DNA of 64,000 nt from Paraspadella gotoi (GCA_051294375.1 CM119270.1:9425530-9489529), one strand, 5' to 3'; counted from the stretch's first letter, positions 20,336 to 34,121 are shown. The notes: a model not told the origin generated them from the letters alone. A program made the numbers and translations.

Positions 20336-21750
20336 TATTGTCTCTTAAATCCTCCACTCTAAAAATAAAAAAGAAAGAAAAAAAACTCATTTATGTTTTT
20401 CGCTAATTGCGTTCAAGCCTCCCTACCATGAGGTCTGAAAGAGAGAAAAGCCGTGGAAGGTTTTACCTCCTGTTTAGTCTTCAGATGCGCTCAACTATGA
20501 CAAGCTTCTTTTTTTCTGTAGACAAATGAAATGGATAGGAAACTGACCGAGAGATGGCGCCATATTTAGTTGGTCGTCGTGTACATTTTATTGCTTACAT
20601 GTATGACTTCGATACTTTTGATTTTTTATTTCAGCGAGAGAATGTTTGTAACGAGGATGACGTGATTTCAAACTAGAATCACGTGATCTAAGTAATGAAA
20701 ATTCATCACAACGTAAATGTAGAAACAATTAAAAGAAGCAACCAACCGGGAACTTCACAGAAACACGATTTGGATTATTCATTCATTCGTCAGGAAAAGA
20801 AATGTCTTGAAGGATTATCTACGATGTAATATGAAAAGGTAAGACTAAAAGTTTTGTTTGTCCTTTAGCCGCAAAAGAATCTAAAAAAAGTTATCAACAA
20901 TAAAAATAATTTTAAAAAAATTATCTGTGTTTACGTTTTTAAATAATATCTTAAAACGTTATAAATTGTTTTAGTAAAAATATAGAAGAAAAAAGAATGA
21001 TAAGAAAGAGAAAAAAAATTTTTATTAAAGTTTGCCAATCTCAAATTGTACAAAATCTAAAAAAAATAAATACTACCTTACATAAGCCATCAGGAACTTT
21101 TTCGGTCATACTGACTTAATTTTCTTGTACAAAGAACTCAAAAAGTTTAAGTTTGGAAAAAATATACAATTACGTTAAAATAGGCGAGTGCCATGTAATA
21201 TTATAAAAAAGACATGGAAATATATGTATGCAAAGACACCTCAAATATTCTTAGCTTCGACATTTAACGTTTCCTCTGCTCGTTTACTGTTCTAAAGTTC
21301 TTTCATTTCCAAATCGCTTTGGGCTTAAGTGTCTAATGTCTATTGTTTCTTATCGATAGACGCGAAATAAAGTCTATTCTCTTGTTTTCAATTACTCAAT
21401 GGCAACATGTGTATTACTTTTTTCAACATTGCTATTTCTGATTTTTCGTCTGTTTAAATAGCTTTAAGAATTATTTCTAAAAGGATAGCAAAGTCAAAGT
21501 CGAATTCAAATCTTTCTCTTCACATCTTTTTAATTTTATTCTTTTCCTTTTATTTCGTCTTTAATTCCATTCATTCCTTTTCGTCCGCTTCTCGAACCGC
21601 TTCTCACTCTCCATTCCTATCAATTTATCGCTTCTCGCTTCTGCTCGTTCGACCAAAGTTGATTGGATTTTTATCGGTTTTATAATTACGGAGAGAAAAA
21701 CAAAGGCCACGGTTCTCTCTCACCGGAAGTCGTGAAGACGAAAACTATCA
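20336..21750. other. Unassigned DNA, nothing recognised
   Basis: AT-rich with no ORF of convincing composition. 21560-21740 has mixed composition. Confidence 0.4.
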
Positions 21751-21887
21751 CGTGAACGACGATGATGACGACGATGATGACGACGACGGTGACGACGACA
21801 ACGACGACGACGACGACACAAAGAAGTGGATATCGCTAAGGGTTTCATCCGCGGTTACGTCAGGGGTGACAATGATAACGATTATAC

Positions 21888-21933
<46 letters not shown>

Positions 21934-22052
21934 GTTATCGGTTTCCCCGACGTCGGGACGAATATTTTTGCTTTCCAATCTCGAGTCTCTACTGATGGCA
22001 ACGACGACCACAACGACGACCACAACGACGACCACAACGACGACCACGACGA
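21751..22052. repeat. (ACG)n trinucleotide and 12-bp 'CAACGACGACCA' repeats
   Basis: Arrays at 21757-21822, 21885-21931 and 22000-22050. The poly-Asp and poly-Thr frames are repeat translations. Confidence 0.88.
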
Positions 22053-22823
22053 TTCAGTGGCACCGAAAACCAAACTTACTCGATGGAGAAAGATTCGTGG
22101 ATCCTGAGGATGAGATTCAACCTTCTTTTCAATGACTTGGAAATTGGCTCTCCGGGCAAAAAAAAACAAAAAAACAACAACAACAACATTAAGAATCAGA
22201 AAAAACGCTCGAGGGTTTGATGTTGTCTAAGAAAAAGACAGGACACAAGCAGAAGAGAGAAAAGAAGTTTTAACAAACAGATAAATAATTAAGTAACTAG
22301 TTGACCATAAGCGAGACTGAATTGGTCAGGCTCTGCTTGGTTATTTTGTATTTCGTAAGACTGAGGGATGCCTAAGCAGCCTGTGAAAAGTCTGGGAAGA
22401 GAGAGCTTATTTAAATAAAATTATTGAAATTTTTTGTGTAGTTGTTGTATCATATCAAATGAAAAACGACGACGAAAAGATGAGAATGCGGATTGAAAAA
22501 AAAAGAGAGAGAAATATTATGTCCAACACAATATCGCCAACAGTTCTAGCAGCACCACCACAAAACTGTCCTTCAGTTATGTTCCTTTCAAAAGTGGCTT
22601 AAAGCCCGGAAACAGTCGCTCCTGTTGACAACCTGCGGTAGAGACGGAGCGAAAATCAACCGCCTTGTTTACGTTTGTTGTCGAAGAGAAAAAAACCAGC
22701 GACGCTTTTTTTCCCCAACCCTTGTTTATTTTGGTTGCCATGGTGAGAAAAAACGTGAACAAAACGGTTTTAGTCGAAGTCGAAATTACAAAATGAGTTT
22801 TCATTCCTGAATTCACTTAATCC

Positions 22824-22859
<36 letters not shown>

Positions 22860-23180
22860 TTTAATTATTAAGTAACGCAGCTCTCATGACGGCAACTTTG
22901 ACGATGAAGTCCTCAACAGGCGTATTTCATCTCAAAGTTGTGGATGACAGTTTTAATGTCACTTTGATAATGCGGATGTCAAATCTGATAAGAACGTCAA
23001 AAAGGAAAAAAAATAATCATTGAGGTATCGACTTAAAGCTGTTGTTGTCGTGATCATCACGACAAATGATCTATTCGTTTAATCCAGTTTCGTACCCAGA
23101 GTAAATAGAGTGAAACTGTTCGGAGTCCGGGTGGAATTCCGGTAGAAATCCTGGGGCGAGGGTAGGGAAGGGGCGTGGGG
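22053..23180. other. Unassigned DNA with a (CGA)n tract
   Basis: (GAC)n at 22824-22859. At 22370-22430 there is a weak R3-like segment ('GGATGCC...GCCTGTG...GAGCTTATTTAAAT'). No gene is supported. Confidence 0.35.
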
Positions 23181-23590
23181 CAGGGGACATGGGGACATGG
23201 GGACATGGGGACATGGGGGCAGGGATGAGTGTTGGTAAAGAGGAAAGCTTGTGGGGAGAGAGAAAAAGGTGAGAAAGCATAAATCAGGAGTAATCGCAAA
23301 TTCGTTTCTCTGAGGCCGAAAGAAGAAAGGGAACTGTGAGAAAGGAGTTCAAACAGGAAAAGTAAAGGAAAAGGAAAATGAGATGGAAAAGGTGAGGAAC
23401 GGCGGTGGAGTTCAGAAGAAAGTAAGACATAATAAGCTATTGTGACCAACATTAGTGAAAATATAACAAATAGAATTAATTTGAAATTAAATGGAAATGA
23501 AAATGAATTAAAAGATTTAAAAAGAGAATAAAGGGAAGACGATTTGAACAATAAGTCTCATATTCGCGATTTGTTTTTTTCTTTCGCCGA

Positions 23591-23626
<36 letters not shown>

Positions 23627-23650
23627 TAACGAGTTCACTTGACGACGAAA
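23181..23650. repeat. 8-bp GGGGACAT tandem and (CGA)n tract
   Basis: About four GGGGACAT units at 23182-23218, purine-rich DNA, then (GAC)n at 23589-23625. Confidence 0.7.
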
Positions 23651-25053
23651 ACGACGACGAAACGATTATTTAAATCGCTGAGAGCGAAAAGAGAAAAAGA
23701 AAACAAACAAAACAAACATCGACGCGAATTTAAAACTCGGGATTTTCGTGTTTTGCGGTAGTTACCCTTGTTTTGTTTCCTCTTAAAAAGTGACTTTCCG
23801 TTTTCCTGTCATTTATCTTTTAAATCTCCAATGAATTACGAATGATTCTCGCATCTTCCTTCACTTTCCATCTGTCTCTTTCATCCTTTCAACTTTCCTC
23901 ATGGTTGCCCGCCGTTCGAAGTTCTCAACCGAAACTTTTTTCAAAACCGTCCGGTGCACATCCAGTCATTCTCATTGTTTTTAAAGAAGGAAAAAACCTC
24001 AGCAATTGTTTTTTGTTTTTTTTTTTTGGGGGGGGGGTGGTTTTGTTTGGTGGAACCCAAAAAAAAACCCAAAAACCCCAAAAAAAACCTTCATCTAGAA
24101 AGAAAAACCCCCCAAAAAACAATAAGGTTGAGGTAGAGGGTGTCAAAAAGATTGTATTGTTTATATATGATTTCATTTTAATTATATTAATAATAACATT
24201 TATAATAATAATTTATATTATTATTAATTATTATCATTCATAATATTCTATTACATTATTTTACGCTCTTTCATTCAATAATTCCGTAATTTACATGTCC
24301 GGATGTTTTTTTTTTTTTAAGTAATTCTGAATATATGAATTGCGCTTATAAACGAAAATGTTTCTTTGCCGAAAAAATTATAAATTTATTTTCACATTTT
24401 ACGTACGCTCTTAAAATCTCGTTATCGAATTCCCTTTTCTCAAAAATATATCGGAAATGAGGCAAGAGAGGTCGTTTCCCGGATCCCAAAATAACCCACT
24501 ATGAGATCTCCTTTTCGGTTCCCCCGAAATAACCGGGAAGCACCGACGTCTTCGTCGTCCTTCTTTTCTTTCTTTTCTTCTTGAGATTTGAGACAATCGG
24601 AAAAGAGGAATGAGGAGGCGAGAAAACCTTTTTTTTTTCTTTCTTAAAAATATTTAGAATTCGACATAATATAGAGATAGTTAAAAGCGATAGAATTGTG
24701 CCGCGTGGAATCCCAAATTGAAAAAAAAAATGTAAAACGGTAAACGCTTCCCATGCAAATTTTTGAAAAAGTTTTTATTCGAAAAGAAAAAAACAAACTT
24801 GCCATCTAATATTTTTTAAGTCTTTTATCAATCAATTTCAAACCTTGAATTGAATTTAAATTTCGTGATTTTGTTTTTTGAATCACGTTTCAAATTCATC
24901 CCCCTCGAGCACGATCTTTTCTCCATTTCTCATACTTTTTCTGGTCCAATCTACGGAATTATCGTCATAATCGTCCCAACTACTAACGCAATCATGACAA
25001 CCCAAAGGCTTTCTTTTTAATCCTTATTATATCTTCTTTTCCCGTCACTCTCT
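23651..25053. other. Unassigned DNA with homopolymer runs
   Basis: Runs of T, G, A and C near 24018-24115 make a purine/pyrimidine mosaic. No gene is supported. Confidence 0.4.
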
Positions 25054-27390
25054 TTTTCTATCCCCTTATCCCCGTATTCCTTTCCCCCATCCCTCTTCTT
25101 CATCGGCCACCATCCCCGGGTGAAAAGCGTTTCCTCCGCCAGTCAACCACTTCAAGAGAAATCCCTTTTAATCTCTTTATAATTTCTATCCCTTATCCCG
25201 TATTTCCTTTCCCCATCCCCTCTTCTTATCGGCCACATCCCCGGGTGAAAAGCGTTTCCCCGCCAGTCAACCACTTCCAAGAGAAATCCCCTTTTAATCT
25301 CTTTATAATTTCTATCCCCTTATCCCGTATTCCTTTCCCCACCCCTCTTCTTCATCGGCCACCATCCCCGGGTGAAAAGCGTTTCCTCCGCCAGTCAACC
25401 ACTTCCAAGAGAAATCCCTTTTAATCTCTTTATAATTTCTATCCCCTTATCCCGCTATTCCTTTCCCCCATCCCCTCTTCTTCATCGGCCACCATCCCCG
25501 GGTGAAAAGCGTTTCCTCCGCCAGTCAACCACTTCCAAGAGAAATCCCCTTTTAATCTCTTTAATAATTCTATCCCTTATCCCCGTATTCCTTTCCCCAT
25601 CCCCTCTTCTTCATCGGCCACCATCCCCGGGTGAAAAGCGTTTCCTCCGCCAGTCAACCACTTCCAAGAGAAATCCCCTTTTAATCTCTTTATAATTTCT
25701 ATCCCCTTATCCCCGTATTCCTTTCCCCCATCCCCTCTTCTTCATCGGCCACCATCCCCGGGTGAAAAGCGTTTCCTCCGCCAGTCAACCACTTCCAAGA
25801 GAAATCCCCTTTTAATCTCTTTATAATTTCTATCCCCTTATCTCCGCATTCCTTTCCCCATCCCCTCTTCTTCATCGGCCACCATCCCCGGGTGAAAAGC
25901 GTTTCCTCCGCCAGTCAACCACTTCCAAGAGAAATCCCCTTTTAATCTCTTTATAATTTCTATCCCCTTATCTCCGCATTCCTTTCCCCCATCCCCTCTT
26001 CTTCATCGGCCACCATCCCCGGGTGAAAAGCGTTTCCTCCGCAGTCAACCACTTCCAAGAGAAATCCCCTTTTAATCTCTTTATAATTTCTATCCCCTTA
26101 TCTCCGCATTCCTTTCCCCATCCCCTCTTCTTCATCGCCACCATCCCGGGGTGAAAAGCGTTTCCTCCGCCAGTCAACCACTTCCAAGAGAAATCCCCTT
26201 TTAATCTCTTTATAATTTCTATCCCCTTATCCCGATTCCTTTCCCCCATCCCCTCTTCTTCATCGGCCACCATCCCCGGGTGAAAGCGTTTCCTCCGCCA
26301 GTCAACCACTTCCAAGAGAAATCCCCTTTTAATCTCTTTATAATTTCTATCCCCTTATCTCCGCATTCCTTTCCCCCATCCCCTCTTCTTCATCGGCCAC
26401 CATCCCGGGTGAAAAGCGTTTCCTCCGCCAGTCAACCACTTCCAAGAGAAATCCCCTTTTAATCTCTTTATAATTTCTATCCCCTTATCTCCGTATTCCT
26501 TTCCCCCATCCCCTCTTCTTCATCGGCCACCATCCCGGGGTGAAAAGCGTTTCCTCCGCCAGTCAACACTTCCAAGAGAAATCCCCTTTTAATCTCTTAT
26601 AATTTCTATCCCCTTATCTCCGTATTCCTTTCCCCCATCCCCTCTTCTTCATCGGCCACCATCCCGGGTGAAAAGCGTTTCCTCCGCCAGTCAACCACTT
26701 CCAAGAGAAATCCCCTTTTAATCTCTTTATAATTTCTATCCCCTTATCTCCGCATTCCTTTCCCCCATCCCCTCTTCTTCATCGGCCACCATCCCCGGGT
26801 GAAAAGCGTTTCCTCCGCCAGTCAACCACTTCCAAGAGAAATCCCTTTTAATCTCTTTATAATTTCTATCCCCTTATCTCCGCATTCCTTTCCCCCATCC
26901 CCTCTTCTTCATCGGCCACCATCCCGGGGTGAAAAGCGTTTCTCCGCCAGTCAACCACTTCCAAGAGAAATCCCCTTTTAATCTCTTTATAATTTCTATC
27001 CCCTTATCTCCGTATTCCTTTCCCCCATCCCCTCTTCTTCATCGGCCACCATCCCGGGGTGAAAAGCGTTTCCTCCGCCAGTCAACCTACTTCCAAGAGA
27101 AATCCCCTTTTAATCTCTTTATAATTTCTATCCCCTTATCTCCGTATTCCTTTCCCCCATCCCCTCTTCTTCATCGGCCACCATCCGCGGGGTGAAAAGC
27201 GTTTCCTCCGCCAGTCAACTACTTCCAAGAGAAATCCCCTTTTAATCTCTTTATAATTTCTATCCCCTTATCTCCGTATTCCTTTCCCCATCCCCTCTTC
27301 TTCATCGGCCACCATCCCCGGTGAAAAGCGTTTCCTCCGCCAGTCAACCACTTCCAAGAGAAATCCCCTTTTAATCTCTTTATAAATTTC
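25054..27390. repeat. Satellite array, ~131-bp unit, 18 copies
   Basis: Each unit contains 'TGAAAAGCGTTTCCTCCGCC', 'CCACTTCCAAGAGAAATCCC' and 'CCATCCCCTCTTCTTCATCG'. Copies are nearly identical; most differences are one-base changes in C, G or A runs. No conserved reading frame exists because those indels shift it. Confidence 0.95.
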
Positions 27391-27932
<542 letters not shown>

Positions 27933-28919
27933 ATAGGGCGTTGAAAAATAACGAAATATAACAAATCAAGTGAGGTACATAGCTATTTTAGTGTAATAAA
28001 GTCTGTAGAATTCGATGATGATAACCATTTTTTTGTATAGTCTCATCTTCTTTGTCGGAAATGGCGATTTTTGCAGCATATAAGGTGCTATTAAAATGGA
28101 GCAAACATTGTAGAGTATAAGAAACTCAAATTATTAAGATTTTATAAAAGCCATATTTAACTTACATAATATAAAAATAGAGACCCATATAAATATTTTG
28201 GTAAGTTTTTTTTACAAATTTTATATTTTATTAATAGTTTGTTAGCTATATTTATTAATAAATAATAATAAAAAATAAGCTAAAAAAATAAAAAAAATTA
28301 AATTTTAAAACCGGATTTGAATTCCTAGCAAAAAGTTGATATAAGAAAGTATAATCCATTTTAAAAAATTATTTCATTAAGTAGGTTAAAAATATTAAAA
28401 ACTATTATTTTTATTTAATTTTTTAATTTTTGGCTTAAAATTATAGTTTTTCTGAATTTTGACCAACTTAATGACATAATTTTGATATAAAAATTATATT
28501 TTCTTATATCAACTTTTTGCAAAGAATGCAATAATCCATGAAAAAATTTTTGAAATTATTCTTTTTTAATTTTAACCTAATTTTTACTTATAATTATTAA
28601 TAAATATAGTTAACTAACTTTTTATAAACATAAAATTTAGAAATAAACTTAGCAAAATTGTTTTATAGGTCTTTATTTTTATATTTCAAAAGCTCAAATA
28701 AATTTTATTAAAATTTTAATAATTTGAGTTATCATAACTTATAATGGTTTTGCTATTTTATAACAATTTTAATACATTAAAAACCGTCATTTCCGACAAG
28801 AAAGATAAAATTATACAAAAAAATGGATCATCACCATCGAATTCTACAGACTACATTACACTAAAATAACTATGTACCTCACTTGATTTGTTATATTTTG
28901 TTATTTTTCAACGCTCTAT
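27933..28919. mobile_element. Foldback element with long inverted repeats
   Basis: The outer ~140 bp at each end are inverted copies (left ATAGGGCGTTGAAAAATAAC, right reverse complement ATAGAGCGTTGAAAAATAAC, then GAGGTACATAG... and GTCGGAAATG). The interior is AT-rich and roughly palindromic, with blocks like the Mutator-like MITEs. TTCCACA flanks both ends. No coding frame is present. Confidence 0.75.
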
Positions 28920-28964
28920 TCCACAGTCGGCCTTTTCATCATATCGCCGCCTCATCGCCGTCAC

Positions 28965-28984
28965 TCTCTCTCTCTCTCTCCTCT

Positions 28985-29067
<83 letters not shown>

Positions 29068-29192
29068 CGAATCGATCATTTCTCGGAAATCGGAGTCGAC
29101 GGCGAGACCAAAACGATCGGAGCGAGAAAAACCGAGAGATTCCTCATCGTTCTTGCATCTTTGGTTCTCAACGGGGCTCCTCCTAATCCTCC

Positions 29193-29234
<42 letters not shown>

Positions 29235-29235
29235 G
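28965..29235. repeat. (TC)n then (GA)n microsatellites around a short unique segment
   Basis: TC 28965-29063 and GA 29198-29233 enclose about 130 bp of non-repetitive DNA; the two tracts are complementary and could pair. Confidence 0.88.
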
Positions 29236-29884
29236 TGAATGGGAGCAACTCAGATGGAGCAGCAAATCTCACGGCATATTGCTTTCCACCCGTCCTTTTA
29301 TCCTATTACTTTTTATTAAACTAATGCACTCCCATTAAGTGGATGAAGAAACAGCCGGCGGTAATGTGAAAAAAATTGCCGAAACGGCCAAATGCCTCAG
29401 AGGATGTTGTGAAAAAAAAAGCGGACGAGCTTATGTGAAAGGGTTGTTTAAATGGTTATGGTTGGTGGTGATATATGCGAAGCGAAGGTTGGTGAATATT
29501 AGGGCATCGGGGTAAGAGATAAATTGAACGTTACACATTTTTTGTCAAAGCGAGGATTGGAGATAAGGATTAAAAGAGAGGAAAAGGTCGTGAACCCATA
29601 AATGCGAGAAAAAATAGAAAAGAAAATAAGGAAAAAGAATAGGAAATGGATATAGAGAGAAAAATGGAAAGAAGAGAATATAAGATAAAGATAGAAAAGG
29701 GAAAAATAAAGATAAGTGATGAGCGAGCAAAGTCGCGAAGCCTCCAATGAAGGTGAGAAGCGGGTGAGTACGCCCCGGGGACCCATTGATAGGAATTCTC
29801 CACATTTTCTTTCTGGAAGAAAAGACGAAGCTCAAACCAAAATTTAGATTTTTTGGCAACAAGTGATTTAAAAAAAACATTTTC
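29236..29884. other. Unassigned purine-rich DNA
   Basis: No gene. The last bases before 29886 ('TTCTTCCTTCA') also end the region at 33227, as two LTR ends would, but the rest does not match. Confidence 0.3.
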
Positions 29885-30730
29885 TTCCTTCAATGTGGTG
29901 ACCGGACTGGATTAGACTCGGACCACGGACCCTACCTAGAGAAGAACGCCGACTACCGAAATTTGACGCGAGCCTACTAAAATACGTTTATCCTACGTAA
30001 ACCTCCCAAATGAACTACTCAAAAAAAAATAATATTAAAAAAAAATATATAAAAGAATCAACCAATAATTTCCTAAAAAGTTAAAAACGAACCACAAAAA
30101 AACGGACGTTATAAGAATAAAATCAAGACAAAAAATAAAAAAAATACCCCATTTTGCGATTCAGGAGTGCGTTTTAACGTAGCCTGAGTGCAAAAAAAAA
30201 AATCCCTCCAATCTCTCAAAAAAAGCATATCTCCAGGAAAATTTAATTTAAAACTCCAACAAAAATAAAACATTTCTTCCACAGATTTAAAGCACATTAC
30301 GAAAATTCTATACTCCCAGACTATTAAAATAGAATTTAAATTCACAAGCCGACCCCCCTTACATTGGTTCTTTGAAAAAAACGACCTCAACCTAAAAAGA
30401 TCGTCTACTGGAATTTACCGATCACCAAGTTGTTTTCTCTCTGAGCCACATTCGTCACGTGACCCAGCATTTGCTCCACAAACCAAAAGACAAACTCAGT
30501 ACGCTCTCCTGCTCTAGTTTCTAATCCTATAAAATAAAAAGAAGCCCAAGCTAAATCCGCGACGATTAACAACAACAACATTTCTCTCTCTGCTCTCTCT
30601 CTCTCTCTCTCTCTCTCTCCTTTCTCTCTACTCTTCTCTCTCCCTTCTCTGGAAAAAAGAAACTAAAACAAAAGCAAAAAAAAAAAAAGGAAAAAACGAC
30701 TCTTCATAAATAAGAAACAGCAAAAAAAAG

Positions 30731-33060
30731 ATGGCCAACACAGAAAAAATAAGAAATCAATTCGAAAAATACAGCCTCCAGGCAAATTTAATGCCACCAC
30801 CGATATTTCTATCCACAGCACCATCCCAATCAATGAAAGATAAGAGTTATTTTGCCCAAGAGTTAACCTTACTTACTTGCAAATTCAAGACGGCCTACTA
30901 ATTTTGATAGCCCATACCAAGGAATAGTAAACCTGTTATAAATAGAGAAACACAAGAGAGCCGGTATGTCTTTTAGAAGCCCAGGAACGTCCTGTGATCT
31001 TCGAACTTACATTCTGACTCCACTACCTTCCAAGAGACGATAAATAGGATGATTGGGTTTTGGCAAAAACATGGAAAAAGATTTTTGGCTTTTATCTTTA
31101 AATTTAATTCCCCATAGTTGGCTCTGTGCTTCAGTTTAAATATTTTTGACTGTACCGAAAAAAGAGGAAAAGAAGAAGAAAAGAAAAAGAAAGGAAGAAA
31201 AGAAAGATGGATGAAAAATATCGCTTGACAAAGAAAAAGTTTTTTAGCACAATTTGAAGAGGCTTACTGTCAGAAGGTGAGGAAGAAAACGAGGACAATG
31301 ACAAATTTAAATGAGGCGAAAACAATGCTACGAGAAACGTCAGAAGAAGAAAAGAGCTAAAAACAACTATACAGAGAAACCAGCAGAGGAACAAGAAGAA
31401 CTAACTGTCCCATGCATGTCAAGTACTTTCAGGAAATATTTCACTATTCGTAGGAAGTCCACACATCAAAGAATGTAATTATTCAAAATAAAAAGGCCAA
31501 TAACTCCTCCCCGTAAAGAAAACACACCACTTTCAAAGCAAACACTTGGAAAGACGGTTCAACAACAAACAAGGATCTCCTCTAATAGCATAGCAATTGC
31601 AACACAAACTGAGGAACCCCAAAGCAAAACTTCAGATTTTACCTGACTTCTCCCATTTGATCAAAACTCTTTCAGATACCCTAGATTCAATTTCTAATCT
31701 ATACCAAAATGATCGAGCAGGCCTTTCACATGCAAAAAAATATGATATCAATCAAGGCAACAAGCATACTTACAAAGAAGTGCAAAGCTTGAGGCTAAAA
31801 TTCATTCCATTGAGGACCAACTGAGAAAACTTAATACTGAAGTGACAAGCCTTAAAAACTTTAGTTACAAGCAGCATAAGCTGGAAAAGGCACAGAAAGA
31901 GGAAGAACAAAGAAACCAAGCAGATTCTGTAACAATCATTCCCAAACTGACGGATCTCAAAATCAAACCGCATTCAATCCATCGAAATTCAGAAACTTTG
32001 TATACCAAGCATCATCCGTTCACAAAGTTTAGAAAATACCACAAGTTATACAAACAGATTGAAAGGTTGAATCACTCATGTCACAATGGCCACTGGAGAA
32101 CTGGACAATAAGGCGTAGTGAAAGTTACATACGAAAATTCTAAAAGTCAATTATGAACAACATACCATCAGTGAACATTAATTTGTAAAAAAAATTAATT
32201 TTATGTTTTTTAATTTTCCCAGTAGGCTATATTTATATATAGTACTATCCTTATAATATCGAAAATTTTCAAAATAGGCTTTTCTTAATTTTGATTGCAG
32301 ATTTGAATTCCTCGTCAAAAGTTAAGAAAATATAAATCATTTTTAAAAGTTAAGAAAATATAAATCATTTTTAAAAATTCTTTCATTAAGTGGGTTAAAA
32401 ATTAAAAAAAATATATTTAATATATAAAAAGTTAATTTTCAGTTTAAAATATAGTTTTTTCTAATTTTTGACCCACTTAATGAAGGAATTTTTCAAAAAG
32501 AGTTATTTATTTTTATCAACTTTTTATGACGAATCCAAATCTGCAAAAAAATCTTAGCAAAAACTGTTTTGAAATTTTAACATATATTGGTTTAGTACCA
32601 GTATAAATATGGTCTACTGCATAAATTGTAAAATTTATTGTAAATTTTTTTATTACATAAATGTTCATTAGCATAATGTTGTTCGTTCCTCACTTTTAGA
32701 ATTTTAATTAAAGTTAAATTTAGAAATTTTACTACGCCTTACTGGACAATACCTCCAATGGTAGACCTATAAGCTTCACCAGGGGTCATCATGCAGACAT
32801 AGCAGATGGAGAAACAGAAACTGGGGATAAGAAGAACGCTCGACCAATTCTCAATGACACGAGAAGGTCTCGCAATTGGAGCGGGGTAACATCCCAGGAA
32901 ATAGACCAGTAGATGGATCTGATAGACCAAATGGTTTGCCTCTCTGGCTTTCCGTCTTTCTTCTGATTGACCAATCAGAGAGGAGGCTTCCCTCAAGAAA
33001 CCGACGGCAAGGAAAGAGGAGAGGGAACTGGATTACTCTTCAACTTACCTTCAAGAACTT
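30731..33060 (+). pseudogene. Frameshifted gag- or ORF1-like coding remnant
   Basis: Several protein-like segments lie in order on the plus strand in shifting frames. An ATG frame of 56 codons starts at 30731 (MANTEKIRNQFEKY). A Pro/Thr/Gln-rich segment at about 31490-31647 includes RPITPPRKENTPL. A helical segment spans about 31640-31790. A heptad-like, charged coiled coil at about 31785-31925 includes KLEAKIHSIEDQLRKLN. Beyond the MITE at 32110, a hydrophilic segment includes GRPISFTRGHHADIADGE. At least two frameshifts and several stops separate them. A coiled coil followed by a basic region would suit a retroelement structural protein, but no Cys/His zinc knuckle is seen. It could also be a decayed host gene. 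Confidence 0.4.
32110..32741. mobile_element. Mutator-like MITE copy C, complete
   Basis: 632 bp, AAGGCGTAGT... to ...ACTACGCCTTA, with a perfect 9-bp target duplication CTGGACAAT (32101-32109, 32742-32750). The body is a long imperfect palindrome with no coding frame. It lies in the coding remnant at 30731-33060; removing it leaves that frame open across the site. Confidence 0.85.
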
Positions 33061-33227
33061 AACATCAAATTCTATTTATTTTATTTGTTTACTGTCTGTT
33101 TATTCTGCATAATCTCCATCAATTATCGTTATCTCCTCGTGTGTTTAATGTTAATAAAACGTGTTCTAGATGTTCGTCCACAACTTCTCTAATTTCTCCT
33201 AAATAAACCACGCCTTCTTCCTTCAAT

Positions 33228-33799
33228 GATATTACTAAACAAAGACGAAGCAATGGTCTTTTTATTTTAAAAACTTAAAAATTCAATTAGATATCACTTA
33301 CTACGTTAATAAATATAGTATAAGTAATATAATCCCCGATAAAAAAAATTTAAACAGTTTTAAAAACAGCTCGGTAATTTTGATATGTACGACTTTTTAT
33401 ATGTTCTCTCTGCTGCATAACATCGAATTCTAAACTAAATTAGAGTAAATACAAAACTGTATAAAAAAGTATTTGCGACAAAAAGGATAAAATAATCATA
33501 AAACAAGTTTAAGCAAACAATGCCGAATCTGCCCACGATCTTTAGCGGTAAGCAGCTGATCAGATTATTAAATAATTAATTAATTAATTAATATTAATTT
33601 TTTTTATTCATGTCAAAATCGTTTTCCACTTTGTCTCGCCTCTCAATCACAAAACAACAATTTCAATGACAAAATTAATTAATTACAAATAATTAATAAT
33701 TAACTAATTACTTATTTATTAATCATTGATTAATACAGCTTGAATTTACGTTAAATATAAAATAAAAAAGCTGAATCAAATAGTGAAATAGATTGTTTG
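33228..33799. other. Unassigned AT-rich DNA
   Basis: Short (TTAA)n-type runs at 33570-33600 and 33680-33715. No gene. Confidence 0.4.
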
Positions 33800-34121
33800 T
33801 TTTTTTTTTCATTTTAACCCATTTCCACTTGGACGATTCCATCGAAACTTCATTTCCTACCCAATCACACACTTTCCTACCCACATACAAAATTTGTATA
33901 GTAAAATATATATTTTTTACCATTTTAACTCATTTCCACTCAGACGAATTTTTACGAAACTCGGTTTCCAGCTCGAACCGCACTCTAATCTAACCCACAC
34001 AAAAATTTCATTCTAATCCATCCAGTAATTCACGAGTAATTGGTTTTTTTTTTGCTAAGGTAGCATTTAAGGAAAAACTCGTGGGTTTTTGGTGAATACT
34101 AAAACAAGATTTTATTCTGAT

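Larger units (their letters stand above)
29885..33227 (+). mobile_element. Decayed retroelement-like region
   Basis: A primer-site-like 'TGGTGACCGGACTGGATT' at about 29889 follows 'TTCTTCCTTCA'. A region with coding character lies at 30731-33060 (see pseudogene). 'AATAAAACGTG' and 'AAATAAACCACGCC' occur near the end, before a second 'TTCTTCCTTCA' at about 33217-33227. I see no reverse transcriptase, protease or integrase, and no matching LTR pair, so class is uncertain. Confidence 0.35.

Noticed and set aside
21748-22169. Poly-Val, poly-Asp, poly-Thr, poly-Ser frames
   Set aside because: (ACG)n microsatellite read in different frames.
29876-33227. LTR pair around the decayed coding region
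   Set aside because: Only the last ~11 bases (TTCTTCCTTCA) match; flanking sequences do not align by eye.
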